Below, one piece after another: positions 18,001 through 26,168 of a stretch of 64,000 bases of DNA (positions are counted from its first letter, which is position 1; each line of letters starts with the position of its first letter). This DNA is from an uncultured Collinsella sp. (GTDB lineage Bacteria; Actinomycetota; Coriobacteriia; Coriobacteriales; Coriobacteriaceae), in assembly GCA_902479065.1 (NCBI GenBank), contig CABSNM010000001.1, forward strand, positions 62,001 through 126,000, written 5' to 3'. Made by a program: the position numbers and the translations under genes. The notes beneath the pieces are model-generated. The model had not been told where the DNA came from, did no database searches, and was given only the letters and a program-made list of their open reading frames with translations.

Positions 18001-18530
18001 CTGCCAGCGAGCTTGCGGCGCATGCTCGCCAGCTCATCCATGCGTGCGTCCGAAAGATCGGAGAGCGCCGCCATGAGGCTGGGACTCGTGGGGACGGGCG
18101 CCGGAAAGGGAAAGTTGGGATTGACGGCCGGCGCTTTGAGCGCGGTGCGCGCGGGCTGTTTCGGCTGCGCCGTAAACGTGCGGACCGGCGTACGCAGGCC
18201 CTCGACAGGCTCGGCGCCACTGGCATCCAGATACGCCAACGCCGTGGCGATGGCGTGCTTGCACATGCCGGAATAGCGGAAGGCAGCGGGGCAATCGCAG
18301 TCGTAGTCAATAACCTCGTGCTCGTCCATATCGAGCGCCACGTGCGTCTTGTACAGGTCGCCGCGCGAGCCACGCACCGTGCCCTCGATGTTCACGTTTT
18401 TGGAGAAGCGCGAGCCGCTGTCCTCGATCGACAGCACGGCGCCGTTGAGCATGAGCGAACGCCCCTTCATAAAGGTGCCACTCAGCGCCGCCTCTTTCCG
18501 GAGCGCCTGCACAAACGTCCCCTGCGCCAT
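15066..18530 (-). CDS. SWIM zinc finger / SNF2-family DNA helicase
   Basis: A 1154-residue protein. A SWIM finger stands at the N-terminus (C78-x-C80...C90-x-H92). A long middle region follows (about 130-640) with no known motif, then a SNF2/RapA-type ATPase: Walker A ADDMGLGKT, DEAQ box VLDEAQ, and the C-terminal helicase lobe with SLKAGGVGLNLTAADVVI and DRAHRIGQ. Such proteins translocate on double-stranded DNA to remodel nucleoprotein or RNA polymerase complexes, probably in repair or transcription. The ATG at 18530 has GGAGGA directly upstream; an in-frame ATG at 18548 does not. Only 28 nt separate it from dnaE upstream, so both are likely on one transcript. Confidence 0.92.
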   Translation of the reverse strand: MAQGTFVQALRKEAALSGTFMKGRSLMLNGAVLSIEDSGSRFSKNVNIEGTVRGSRGDLYKTHVALDMDEHEVIDYDCDCPAAFRYSGMCKHAIATALAYLDASGAEPVEGLRTPVRTFTAQPKQPARTALKAPAVNPNFPFPAPVPTSPSLMAALSDLSDARMDELASMRRKLAGSVDPDAPKAVLEPSLVPYYNPLFADRFSWALELRIRCGSVSYVVKDIDGMADAYVRGGTFSYGKKLTFVHTPEAFEDVSTKLLNLVVTTVAYLDDITSSRSASYDFARSGFVAERQLPLSEHSIVYVLDLLRGQTISFEPAWSRGTTTHRTYDVAVEMPPEGEDEALSKRPPLLAAKIAPAAGGSYDLRLPADAYCFASGDVAYLVDTRRARRADVAFAQHAAPFLSRLLPCRTPIHIAVDQVGEFCRMALPILRDYTDLTAPAVLDTVAPEPSFAMAIGVDDGLVTCKITVSYGDWSADLFSLGAPGSPFEEQRPGVPPRDEIAEFRVMDTAALYFDFYEGGLAFEERDDESLFCLLTEGLSALSELGEVMLSDHLRQISVRPAPKLSVRATVKSNLLDVELGASGLSAADLAIYLDSYKRHQTFARLTSGDIIRLDEGARAAFGLAKDLGVDAVDLLDGVSLSASSTLFVDSMLARTPALEADRDAAFRRTVERLDTLGKMDFTVPASLKATLRGYQVDGYQWLGSLEHLGLGGILADDMGLGKTLQMIAHILVRVEAGDNKPTLVVCPASLVYNWTAELERFAPSLDVCAIVGAKAQRRVQIAGADEHNVVVTSYDLMRRDIDEYAERDFARVVLDEAQYIKNPLTQVARAAKRLPAGVRFALTGTPIENRLSELWSIFDFLMPGLLGTRESFAKRFESPVEHAEGDSAARLQALVSPFVLRRVKEDVVADLPEKIEDTVMAQLTGEQRKLYLANQDRIAQQVQHREASEFKKGKLKVLAELTKLRQICCDPRLHYEDYKAGSAKLDTCMELVHGALDGGHRILLFSQFTGMLDIIGKRLAKEDIAFLKLTGASSKESRAKMVAQFQAGEVPVFLISLKAGGVGLNLTAADVVIHYDPWWNVAAQDQATDRAHRIGQQHTVTVYKLIAKDTIEERIMQMQESKRDLVNSVLGGDGISSALFTREDVLALLGGDGR

Positions 18531-18558
18531 CACTTCCTCCAATCTCACCCGGGGTAGC

Positions 18559-21500
18559 TTAGATAACCGTCACGCGGCCTTGGTTACCCACAATCGCCTT
18601 TGCCTCTGCCAGCAGCGGAATCGAGCGTGCGTTGACCTTGGCCGGCACCTCGGCACGCAGTACGCGCCCGTCCACCTGCTCGATAAAGATCTCCACGCGG
18701 TCGCCGCCCGGGTTTGCGGTAAGCACCGTGGCAAGACGCGCCATATTGCCCTGGCTAAAGCGGCTGTTGGGCACCATGACCTCAAACACCTTGGGCTTGT
18801 TGTTCTCCTCGTTAAGCTCAAGCGGCACGATCTCCTGCGCGATGATCTGGTCGCCGCGGTCCGAACGCTCGAGCTTGCCCTTAATGCGAACAAACGCATC
18901 AGACAGCTGCGCACCGGTCTCGGGATCGACCTCGCCGTACAGGTATCCCTCGGCCTCTTTGTAGGTCTTGGGGAACACCACGACCGTGGCCTCGCCTTCC
19001 ATGTCCTCGAGCTGCACAATACCCATGGGGTCGCCGTTTTTGGTCACGCGCTTGGACACGCTCGAGACCATGCCGGCCCACCACAGCGCCTTGCCCTCGG
19101 GAATCTCCTGGTTGATGGTACCGCCCGTGGGGTTTTGCACCTCGTAGCCGGTATCGATCTGCGAGAACGAGAAGTCGCGTGCCTTGGCTAGTGCATACTC
19201 AAACGGGCGCAGCGGGTGGTCCGAGACATAGATGCCCAGAACCTCCTTCTCCTGGCTCAACTTAAGGTGGCGGTCCCACTCCTGGCCATCCGGATCGGGC
19301 ACGCTCACCTCAAAGCCCGAGCCCTCAACGTCGCCAAACATATCGAAGAACGACGTCTGGCCGCTCGCGCGATCTTTCTGGCGCTTTACCGCTGCATCGA
19401 TGATGTTCTCGGGGTTGTTCTTGTCCACGAAGTGCATCATCTGGCGACGCGGATACCCCGTGGAGTCGAAAGCACCTGCCTTGATGAGCGATTCGATCAC
19501 GCGACGGTTGGCCTGGCTCGAGTCCACGCGCTCGACAAAGTCGTGCAGTGTCTTAAACGGGCCGCCCGCCTCGCGCTCGGCGATAATCGCCTGCGCCACG
19601 CCGGTGCCCACGCCGCGAATGCCGGCCAAACCAAAGCGCACGCCTTCCTTGGTAGCCGTGAACTCGGTACCGGACTCGTTAACATCTGGCGACAGCACGG
19701 GGATGCCGTCGTGACGGCACGCCGAGACGTAGTGAACGATCTTGTCGGTCTTGCCCGTGTAGGACGTCAGAACGGCCGCCATGTACTCGTGCGGATAGTG
19801 CGCCTTAAGCCATGCCGTCTGCATAACCAGGATGGCGTAGCCGGCGGAGTGCGACTTGTTAAAGGCGTAAGATGCGAACTCGAGAACATCGTCCCAAATC
19901 TTCTGGGCGACCTCGCGCGTGTAGTTGTTCTTGATAGCGCCGTTCATCCAGTGGTCGTAGGTGGTCTCGTCCGAGCCATCCTCCCAGTGGAGCACCGTCG
20001 AGGTGAGCAGCTTGATCTTTTTCTTAGCCACGGGCTTACGGATACGCGAGTCCGATTCGCCCTTGGAGAAGCCGCACATCTCGACGGAGATGAGCATAAC
20101 CTGCTCCTGGTAGACCATGGTGCCGTAGGTTTCGCCCAGGATGTCGTCCAGACGGTCGTCATAGGAGACGGCCGGCTCTTTGCCGTTCATACGGTTGATA
20201 TAGGACGAAACCATGCCGGCGCCCAGAGGGCCCGGGCGGTACAGGGCAATCAATGCCACGACGTGCTTGTACTCGGTGGGCTTCATGTTCTTGATCGTGG
20301 CCGTCATGCCGGCGGACTCGACCTGGAAGACGCCGGCGGTGTGGCCGGAGCCCATGAGCTTAAAGATCTCGGGGTCGTCAAAGGGAATCTCTTCCTCTTT
20401 GATGTCGATGCCGAAGTTCTTTTTGATGTTGGCCTTGGCCTTGGAGATAACCGTCAGCGTACGCAGGCCCAGGAAGTCCATCTTGAGCAGGCCCATGTCG
20501 GCAACGGTATGGCCCTCGTACTGGGTAATCTCGACGCCGCCCTTGGTATCGAGCTTGGTGGGCACGTGCTCGTTGACGGGGTCGCGGCAAATCAGAACGG
20601 CGCACGCGTGCACGCCCTCGCCACGGGTAAGGCCCTCGATCGAGAGCGCCGTGTCGATGATGCGGCGGGCGTCGTCGTCCTTTTTATAGGCCTCGGCAAA
20701 GTCGGGGTTAAACAGATCCTCTTTGCCGGGTTGTTTTTCGAGTACCTGCTTGAGCTTGACCTTGGGGTCGCTCGAGACCATCTTGGACAGACGCTGGCCC
20801 ATGTAGACCGGGTAGTCCAGGACGCGCGCGGCGTCGTTGATGGCCTGCTTGGCCTTGATGGTCGAGTAGGTGATGACGTGGGTGACCTTCTCGGGACCGT
20901 AGAGCTGGCGAACGTGCTCCACGACCTCGAGGCGCCGCTCATCGTCGAAGTCCATATCGATATCGGGCATCTCGGTACGCTGCGGGGACAGGAACCTCTC
21001 GAACATCAGGCCGTTCTCGAGCGGGTCGAACGCGGTGATGTTCATGGCGTAGGCGACGATAGCGCCGGCGGCAGAACCACGGCCGGGGCCGACGCCGATG
21101 CCGTTGTCCTTGGCCCATTGCACGTACTCGGCAACGATGAGGAAGTAGGCGGCAAAGCCCTTGTCACAGATGACCTTGTATTCGTACTCAAAGCGCTCTT
21201 TGATGTTGACGCCACCGATCTCGCGTGTGGCCCAGTCGTCGCCATAGTGCTGGCGCAGGCCCTTCTCGCACTCACGGCGGAACTGGCTCTCGTGCGTCTC
21301 ACCGGGATCGAGCAACGGAAAGCGCGGCAGGATGATAGAGTCCCAGTCCAGCTCAACGTAGCACTTGTCGGCGATCTCGAGCGTGTTGTCGCAGGCCTCG
21401 GGGCAATACGGGAACATCGCCCGCATCTCCTCCTCGGTCTTCATGTAAAACTCCGAGCCGGTCATGCGCATGCGGTTGGGGTCATCGACCTTGGCGTTCA

Positions 21501-22362
21501 TGCCAATACACATGATGACGTCCTGCACGGGCGCATCCTCGCGGCGCAGGTAGTGGAAGTCGTTGGTGGCGATGACCTTGACGCCCACCTGCTTGGCGAT
21601 ATCGATGAGCGTGCGGTCCATCTGCTCGTCGGTCAGGCCGTTGTCGGTGGTGATGCCATGTTCCTGGATCTCGATGTAGAAGTCGCCGGGGTCGAAGGTA
21701 TCGCGGAAGGTCTCGGCCCACTTGATGGCGCCCTCCATGTCACCGCGGTCGATGTATTTGGGGATGATGCCCGCGATGCAGGCGCTCGTGCAGATCATGC
21801 CCTTGGCGTGGCGGCGTAGGTTGTCGAGCGTCACGCGCGGCTTGTAGTAAAAGCCCTGCACGGCGGCCTCGGAAACCGTCTGCATCAGGTTGACGTAGCC
21901 TTCCTGGTCTTTGGCCAGAAGGATCATGTGGTAGAGCTCGGGCTTGTGGTCGCGGGCAAGGGTCTCGTCCGGCGTAAAGTAGACCTCGCAGCCAAAGATG
22001 GGCTTGATGACCAGAGGCGGCTTGAGCTCGTCGATATTGCCCTTCTCGTCCCACATGGCCATGTCCTTCACATACTGGGCATGCTCGCGCGGGTTTTCCT
22101 CGGGGTCGGGCTCCACCAGCTCGTCGCGGCGGTCCTTTTCCAAGAAGGCCTTGTCGTGGCTCCAGGTTTTGTACTCGGGCGTGTTGTGATTGACGGCGTC
22201 GCAGGCCAGCGCCAGGTCGGGCACGCCATACATGTAGCCGTGGTCGGTAATGGCCACGGCGGGCATGCCAAGTTCAACGGCACGATTGACCATATCCTGG
22301 ATACGGGTTGCGCCGTCGAGCATGGAGAAAACAGTGTGATTGTGCAGATGGACGAATGCCAT
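18559..22362 (-). CDS. dnaE: DNA polymerase III subunit alpha
   Basis: Replicative C-family polymerase of 1267 residues. The PHP domain opens the protein (HLHNHTVFSMLDG, TDHGYMYG), followed by the palm with GPGRGSAAGAIVAY and PDIDMDFDDERR carrying the catalytic aspartates. The thumb and fingers, a helix-hairpin-helix segment (GIRGVGTGVAQAI) and an OB-fold near the C-terminus complete it. It extends the chromosome at the fork in complex with the beta clamp. The start ATG has GGAG upstream and gives the normal PHP N-terminus. The SNF2-like gene follows after 28 nt. PHP residues look complete, so proofreading by this domain is possible. Confidence 0.98.
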   Translation of the reverse strand: MAFVHLHNHTVFSMLDGATRIQDMVNRAVELGMPAVAITDHGYMYGVPDLALACDAVNHNTPEYKTWSHDKAFLEKDRRDELVEPDPEENPREHAQYVKDMAMWDEKGNIDELKPPLVIKPIFGCEVYFTPDETLARDHKPELYHMILLAKDQEGYVNLMQTVSEAAVQGFYYKPRVTLDNLRRHAKGMICTSACIAGIIPKYIDRGDMEGAIKWAETFRDTFDPGDFYIEIQEHGITTDNGLTDEQMDRTLIDIAKQVGVKVIATNDFHYLRREDAPVQDVIMCIGMNAKVDDPNRMRMTGSEFYMKTEEEMRAMFPYCPEACDNTLEIADKCYVELDWDSIILPRFPLLDPGETHESQFRRECEKGLRQHYGDDWATREIGGVNIKERFEYEYKVICDKGFAAYFLIVAEYVQWAKDNGIGVGPGRGSAAGAIVAYAMNITAFDPLENGLMFERFLSPQRTEMPDIDMDFDDERRLEVVEHVRQLYGPEKVTHVITYSTIKAKQAINDAARVLDYPVYMGQRLSKMVSSDPKVKLKQVLEKQPGKEDLFNPDFAEAYKKDDDARRIIDTALSIEGLTRGEGVHACAVLICRDPVNEHVPTKLDTKGGVEITQYEGHTVADMGLLKMDFLGLRTLTVISKAKANIKKNFGIDIKEEEIPFDDPEIFKLMGSGHTAGVFQVESAGMTATIKNMKPTEYKHVVALIALYRPGPLGAGMVSSYINRMNGKEPAVSYDDRLDDILGETYGTMVYQEQVMLISVEMCGFSKGESDSRIRKPVAKKKIKLLTSTVLHWEDGSDETTYDHWMNGAIKNNYTREVAQKIWDDVLEFASYAFNKSHSAGYAILVMQTAWLKAHYPHEYMAAVLTSYTGKTDKIVHYVSACRHDGIPVLSPDVNESGTEFTATKEGVRFGLAGIRGVGTGVAQAIIAEREAGGPFKTLHDFVERVDSSQANRRVIESLIKAGAFDSTGYPRRQMMHFVDKNNPENIIDAAVKRQKDRASGQTSFFDMFGDVEGSGFEVSVPDPDGQEWDRHLKLSQEKEVLGIYVSDHPLRPFEYALAKARDFSFSQIDTGYEVQNPTGGTINQEIPEGKALWWAGMVSSVSKRVTKNGDPMGIVQLEDMEGEATVVVFPKTYKEAEGYLYGEVDPETGAQLSDAFVRIKGKLERSDRGDQIIAQEIVPLELNEENNKPKVFEVMVPNSRFSQGNMARLATVLTANPGGDRVEIFIEQVDGRVLRAEVPAKVNARSIPLLAEAKAIVGNQGRVTVI

Positions 22363-22463
22363 GTGATGAGCTCCGATGCGGGTTCGTGTTCTGACTGAAC
22401 GATTTTACCGCACGGCGCGGACGGCACCCGAACCTAGCCAAACCAACACGGCTCCTCTTGCAG

Positions 22464-22526
22464 TTGCGGTGAAATGCGGACTGATTGGCGGATTTTCTGG
22501 CCAAAACAGTCCGTATTCCACCGCAA
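22464..22526. repeat. 63-bp hairpin element, copy 1
   Basis: Two 20-nt inverted arms (left TTGCGGTGAAATGCGGACTG) enclose 23 nt that contain an inner TTGGC/GCCAA stem. It lies between dnaE and the 3' end of addA. It shares length and arms with the element at 33505-33567. It could also end the addA transcript, but no T-tract follows. Confidence 0.85.
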
Positions 22527-22538
22527 GTTATCTGAGGG

Positions 22539-25500
22539 CTAGAGATTGTAGATGACTACTTGAGGTTCGGCGGGTTCGACGAAGATGGCTGGATTCGCCT
22601 GCTCCACGCGAACGAACTTGACCGTCACCGTCTCAAAGCCCGCCTTGTGCAACACGTCGGCGTAGACGCGCGCCTGCAGGGCGTGCTTCTCGAGCAGCTG
22701 GTCCGGCGTCTCATCCGGCGTGCCACCCGTCTTGTAATCGATGACCAGTGCGCGTGACGGATCGGCCGGGTCGGTCGCCAAAGCGTCGATGGCGCCTTCG
22801 GCATATGCACCGTAGCGGGCGATGTCCTCGTCCTCGCAGCCCAGCGAGAAGAACGGCACCTCGGCGCGAACGCACGGCCACGCGAACAGCTCGGCACGAA
22901 CCGACGACTTGAGCCAGCGCTCCAGAGCGACATCGAAGCGCTCGCGCTGTTCTGGCGTCAGGTGCCACAGGCGAGCCAGGGCGTCGGCACGCTCAGCGGG
23001 CAGCGCATCGGCACCCATCTCGATGAGCCACTGGCAGGCGGCGTGGAAGGCCGAGCCCAGCGCCATGGGATTGCCGGCGGGCTCGACAGCGGCCACGTCT
23101 GCATCCGTCATCTCCGAGCCATCCGACTCTGCATCATCGCCGGACTCGTCCATGGGAACACGAGCCTCGGCGGCACGGTCTTCCGTCTCGGCATGGAGTG
23201 CCGCGGCGATTGACGAGTAGCTATACGAGTCACGCGCCGGGAACGGACAGATGCCCATGCGCACGCCCACTGCCTGGGGATACACAAGCTCAAACGAATC
23301 GGGCTTGGGGTCAGCAGGACCGGGCACAGTTGAGTGCGCAGCACTATCGGCGACATCGACATCGCCGCGAACAAGCCTGCTCTCGGCATCCAGTGAAGCG
23401 TTGGCTTCAAACGCCTGCTCGCCAAAGGTAAAGCCCGCGAGCGAGATGAGCTCGTAGTCGCCCGGCTTGGAGTTGTCGAACACCAAACGGTCGCTATCGA
23501 GCTGCGGCATGTCCAGAGCGTCCGTCGGCAGAATGCGGCGCAGGACATCGTAGGTCAGATCCGTCTCGACATCGAAGGTCGGCGCCGCCACCTTGCCGCG
23601 GCTCACGCCGGCATCCATCGCCAAGATCACCAGCTCGCGCGCACGCGTCATGGCGACATAGAGCAGACGAGCCCGCTCCTCGAGCGAAAGCTGCAGGTCG
23701 TCGTTGCGCAGGCGAACGAATGCCTCGGCGGGAGAACCCGTCGCGCAGACATCCTCCATGAGCTCCGGCGGCAACCACAGCGACGTGCCCTTGCCCTTAA
23801 ACGCATGCTCAAACTGCTTTTTGACGTCATCGCCCTTCACAAAGGTCCCATCGGCAAGCTTAACGCCATCAAAACGAGCTGGCAGTGCCACGACCTGCGC
23901 TCCGCCCTCGACACGCCCCATCTGAGCCGCACCGGACGGCTTGAGCACGCCAAAACACTCGGCAACCGCCACGACCGGATACTCCAGACCCTTGGACGCA
24001 TGCACGGTCATGATGCGCACCGCGCCGTCGCCCTCCTCGTTGAGGGCACCCGGGGCCTCCTTGCCCGCCAAGAAGCGGTCGAAGGCCAGCGCGATGGAAC
24101 GCGGCGAGTTGCCGAACTCGGCCTCCTCCTCGGCCACGGCGTCGAGCGCCTTGAGCACGTTGGCGGCGATGGCCTTGCCCTCGGGGCCGCGCTGCGCCAG
24201 GCGCACGAACCAGCCGGAGGCATTGACCGCGTCGCGCGCGATGGCGGCGAACGAATCACGCCCCACGCGACGCAGTGCGTAGCGCAGCACCTCGCGGGCA
24301 CGCGTCACAAGCGGCAAGCCCTGCAAGCCCGGCACGTCGGAATCGCTCATGATGCCCATGTCGATATTCCGGCGCGAGGTCTCCCCTGTCTCGCTATCGA
24401 GCTTGGTCGCCAGCGCCAGGAACTCCTGAGCGCCGAGCGCAAACATCGGCGAGGCGAGCAGCGGCATAAGGCCCCGCGCCGTATCGGCCGGATTGGCGAG
24501 CGCACAAACCAGGGCGCGCACCGTCTGCACCTCGGCTGCTTGGGCAAAGACCGAGCCGCCCGCGATGACGCAGTCGAGCCCCTGATCGCGGAAGGCCTGG
24601 GCGTAGACGTCGGCGTTGGTCATGCGGCCCAGCAGCAGTACCATGCCGCCCTGGGGCTGGCCGGCATCGGCAAGCGCGCGGAAGCGCTCGGCGATCGCAC
24701 GGGCCTTGGCCTGTGTGCGCTCCTGCATACTACCGCCGGCAACAAAGAGGGCCTGGCGGCGCGAGGCGTCCGCCACCAGCGTGTCCTTGCGGCCGTCGCT
24801 CGCCTCAAGATCCAAAAAGCCCTGCATCAGGCCGCCGTCATCGCCGTCGAAGACGCGTGCCACGTAACGCAGCACCTCGTCATGGCTGCGGAAGTTGCGC
24901 ACGAGTTTGACGAGTTCGCCGGCAGGGGCATCGGCCACGGCAGTCGCCTCGGGCGCGGCAGACGAGCCCACCTTGCGCTCCTGACGACGGAACACCTCGA
25001 CCTCGGCGCCACGGAAGCGGTAGATCGACTGTTGCGCATCGCCCACGGTGCACAACGCGCGCTCCCCCGCGCCCGTCAGATAGCGAATCAAATCGACCTG
25101 CATCTGGTCGGTGTCTTGGAACTCGTCGATCATGACCATCTTAAAGCGGCCCTCGTACGCAGCACGGATGGCAGGGTAATCGCGCAGGGCCTCGTAGGCC
25201 ATACGCAGCAGGTCGTTATTATCGAGGGCGGACTGGGCAGCCTTCAATGCGCGATACTCGGCCTCGACGGAACGGGCCAGGCCCACCAGCGCATCGAGCG
25301 CGGGACCACCGCAGGCAAGCACGATATTGATAAACGCATCGGCGGCCTCGGCCTTGAGCAGCTCGACCTGCTCCTTGGGGAACGCCTTGCTCGCGCGCGG
25401 CATGGCGCACGACATCATGAGTCGCGCCGCATCCTCCATGGTTTTGCCGCTCGCCTCAAACGCGTCGATGGCATCGAGCGCCACCTGCGCCTTCTCGGTC

Positions 25501-26165
25501 GCGGCCTTGCTTGCGCCCAGCGCCGCGCGATAGGCATCCGCAAGCGCCGAGGTATCGGCCTGGCCGCGCGCCACATGCACGTCGTCCATGCCGCCCGGCA
25601 TCTGGCTCGAGAGCTCCAGCAGCTCGCGCACCAGGCCCTTGATGGTGGTGCCGGCGCCAAAGGGGCCGCCCTCGCCCGCCATGGGATACCAGGCGTAGAG
25701 GGCCTTAAGCGAAGCGGCGAGCTCGGGGGCGGCATCGGGCGCCGTCGCGCGGGCCAGCACATGCTCAACAGCCTTGTCCATAAGCTCGTCGGTATCGGTG
25801 AGCACCATGAACTCGGGATCGATGCCCAGCTCCAACGAATGTGCGCGCAGGATACGCGAGCACATGCCGTGAATGGTCGAGATCCATGCGTCGTCGACCG
25901 TCAGTGCCTCCTCGTCCATGCCCTCGTCGATGAGCGCACGGCGCACGCGGTCGCGAATCTCGGCCGCGGCGTCTTTGGTAAAGGTAATGGCGAGCACCTG
26001 GTCCAAATGCTCGACAAACGGACCGGATTCGGGCGAGAGCGCGTAGACGATGCGGCGCGTAAGAGTAAAGGTCTTGCCCGAACCGGCGCCCGCCGAGACA
26101 AACAGCGGACGGTCGAGCGTTTTGACGATCTGCAGTTGCTGCGGCATCAAGGTAGAAAGATCCAT
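22539..26165 (-). CDS. addA: AddA-like UvrD/Rep helicase-nuclease
   Basis: A 1208-residue superfamily 1 helicase with C-terminal nuclease. Walker A AGAGSGKTFTLT (K31), the motif II region DEFQDTDQMQ, motif III-like GDAQQSIYRFRGA, and motif VI-type VHASKGLEYPVV and YVAMTRARELV are visible. The nuclease end has LVIDYKTGG, the PD-(D/E)XK core. With AddB it processes double-strand breaks to load RecA. It starts 3 nt after the addB stop, with GGAGGGA within the end of addB, so the two are translationally coupled. A 63-bp hairpin follows the gene. Confidence 0.9.
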   Translation of the reverse strand: MDLSTLMPQQLQIVKTLDRPLFVSAGAGSGKTFTLTRRIVYALSPESGPFVEHLDQVLAITFTKDAAAEIRDRVRRALIDEGMDEEALTVDDAWISTIHGMCSRILRAHSLELGIDPEFMVLTDTDELMDKAVEHVLARATAPDAAPELAASLKALYAWYPMAGEGGPFGAGTTIKGLVRELLELSSQMPGGMDDVHVARGQADTSALADAYRAALGASKAATEKAQVALDAIDAFEASGKTMEDAARLMMSCAMPRASKAFPKEQVELLKAEAADAFINIVLACGGPALDALVGLARSVEAEYRALKAAQSALDNNDLLRMAYEALRDYPAIRAAYEGRFKMVMIDEFQDTDQMQVDLIRYLTGAGERALCTVGDAQQSIYRFRGAEVEVFRRQERKVGSSAAPEATAVADAPAGELVKLVRNFRSHDEVLRYVARVFDGDDGGLMQGFLDLEASDGRKDTLVADASRRQALFVAGGSMQERTQAKARAIAERFRALADAGQPQGGMVLLLGRMTNADVYAQAFRDQGLDCVIAGGSVFAQAAEVQTVRALVCALANPADTARGLMPLLASPMFALGAQEFLALATKLDSETGETSRRNIDMGIMSDSDVPGLQGLPLVTRAREVLRYALRRVGRDSFAAIARDAVNASGWFVRLAQRGPEGKAIAANVLKALDAVAEEEAEFGNSPRSIALAFDRFLAGKEAPGALNEEGDGAVRIMTVHASKGLEYPVVAVAECFGVLKPSGAAQMGRVEGGAQVVALPARFDGVKLADGTFVKGDDVKKQFEHAFKGKGTSLWLPPELMEDVCATGSPAEAFVRLRNDDLQLSLEERARLLYVAMTRARELVILAMDAGVSRGKVAAPTFDVETDLTYDVLRRILPTDALDMPQLDSDRLVFDNSKPGDYELISLAGFTFGEQAFEANASLDAESRLVRGDVDVADSAAHSTVPGPADPKPDSFELVYPQAVGVRMGICPFPARDSYSYSSIAAALHAETEDRAAEARVPMDESGDDAESDGSEMTDADVAAVEPAGNPMALGSAFHAACQWLIEMGADALPAERADALARLWHLTPEQRERFDVALERWLKSSVRAELFAWPCVRAEVPFFSLGCEDEDIARYGAYAEGAIDALATDPADPSRALVIDYKTGGTPDETPDQLLEKHALQARVYADVLHKAGFETVTVKFVRVEQANPAIFVEPAEPQVVIYNL

Positions 26166-26168
26166 GGT

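Noticed and set aside
19216..21819. 867-codon plus-strand frame opposite dnaE
   Set aside because: A shadow of dnaE caused by high GC at third positions; low-complexity product, no start signal.
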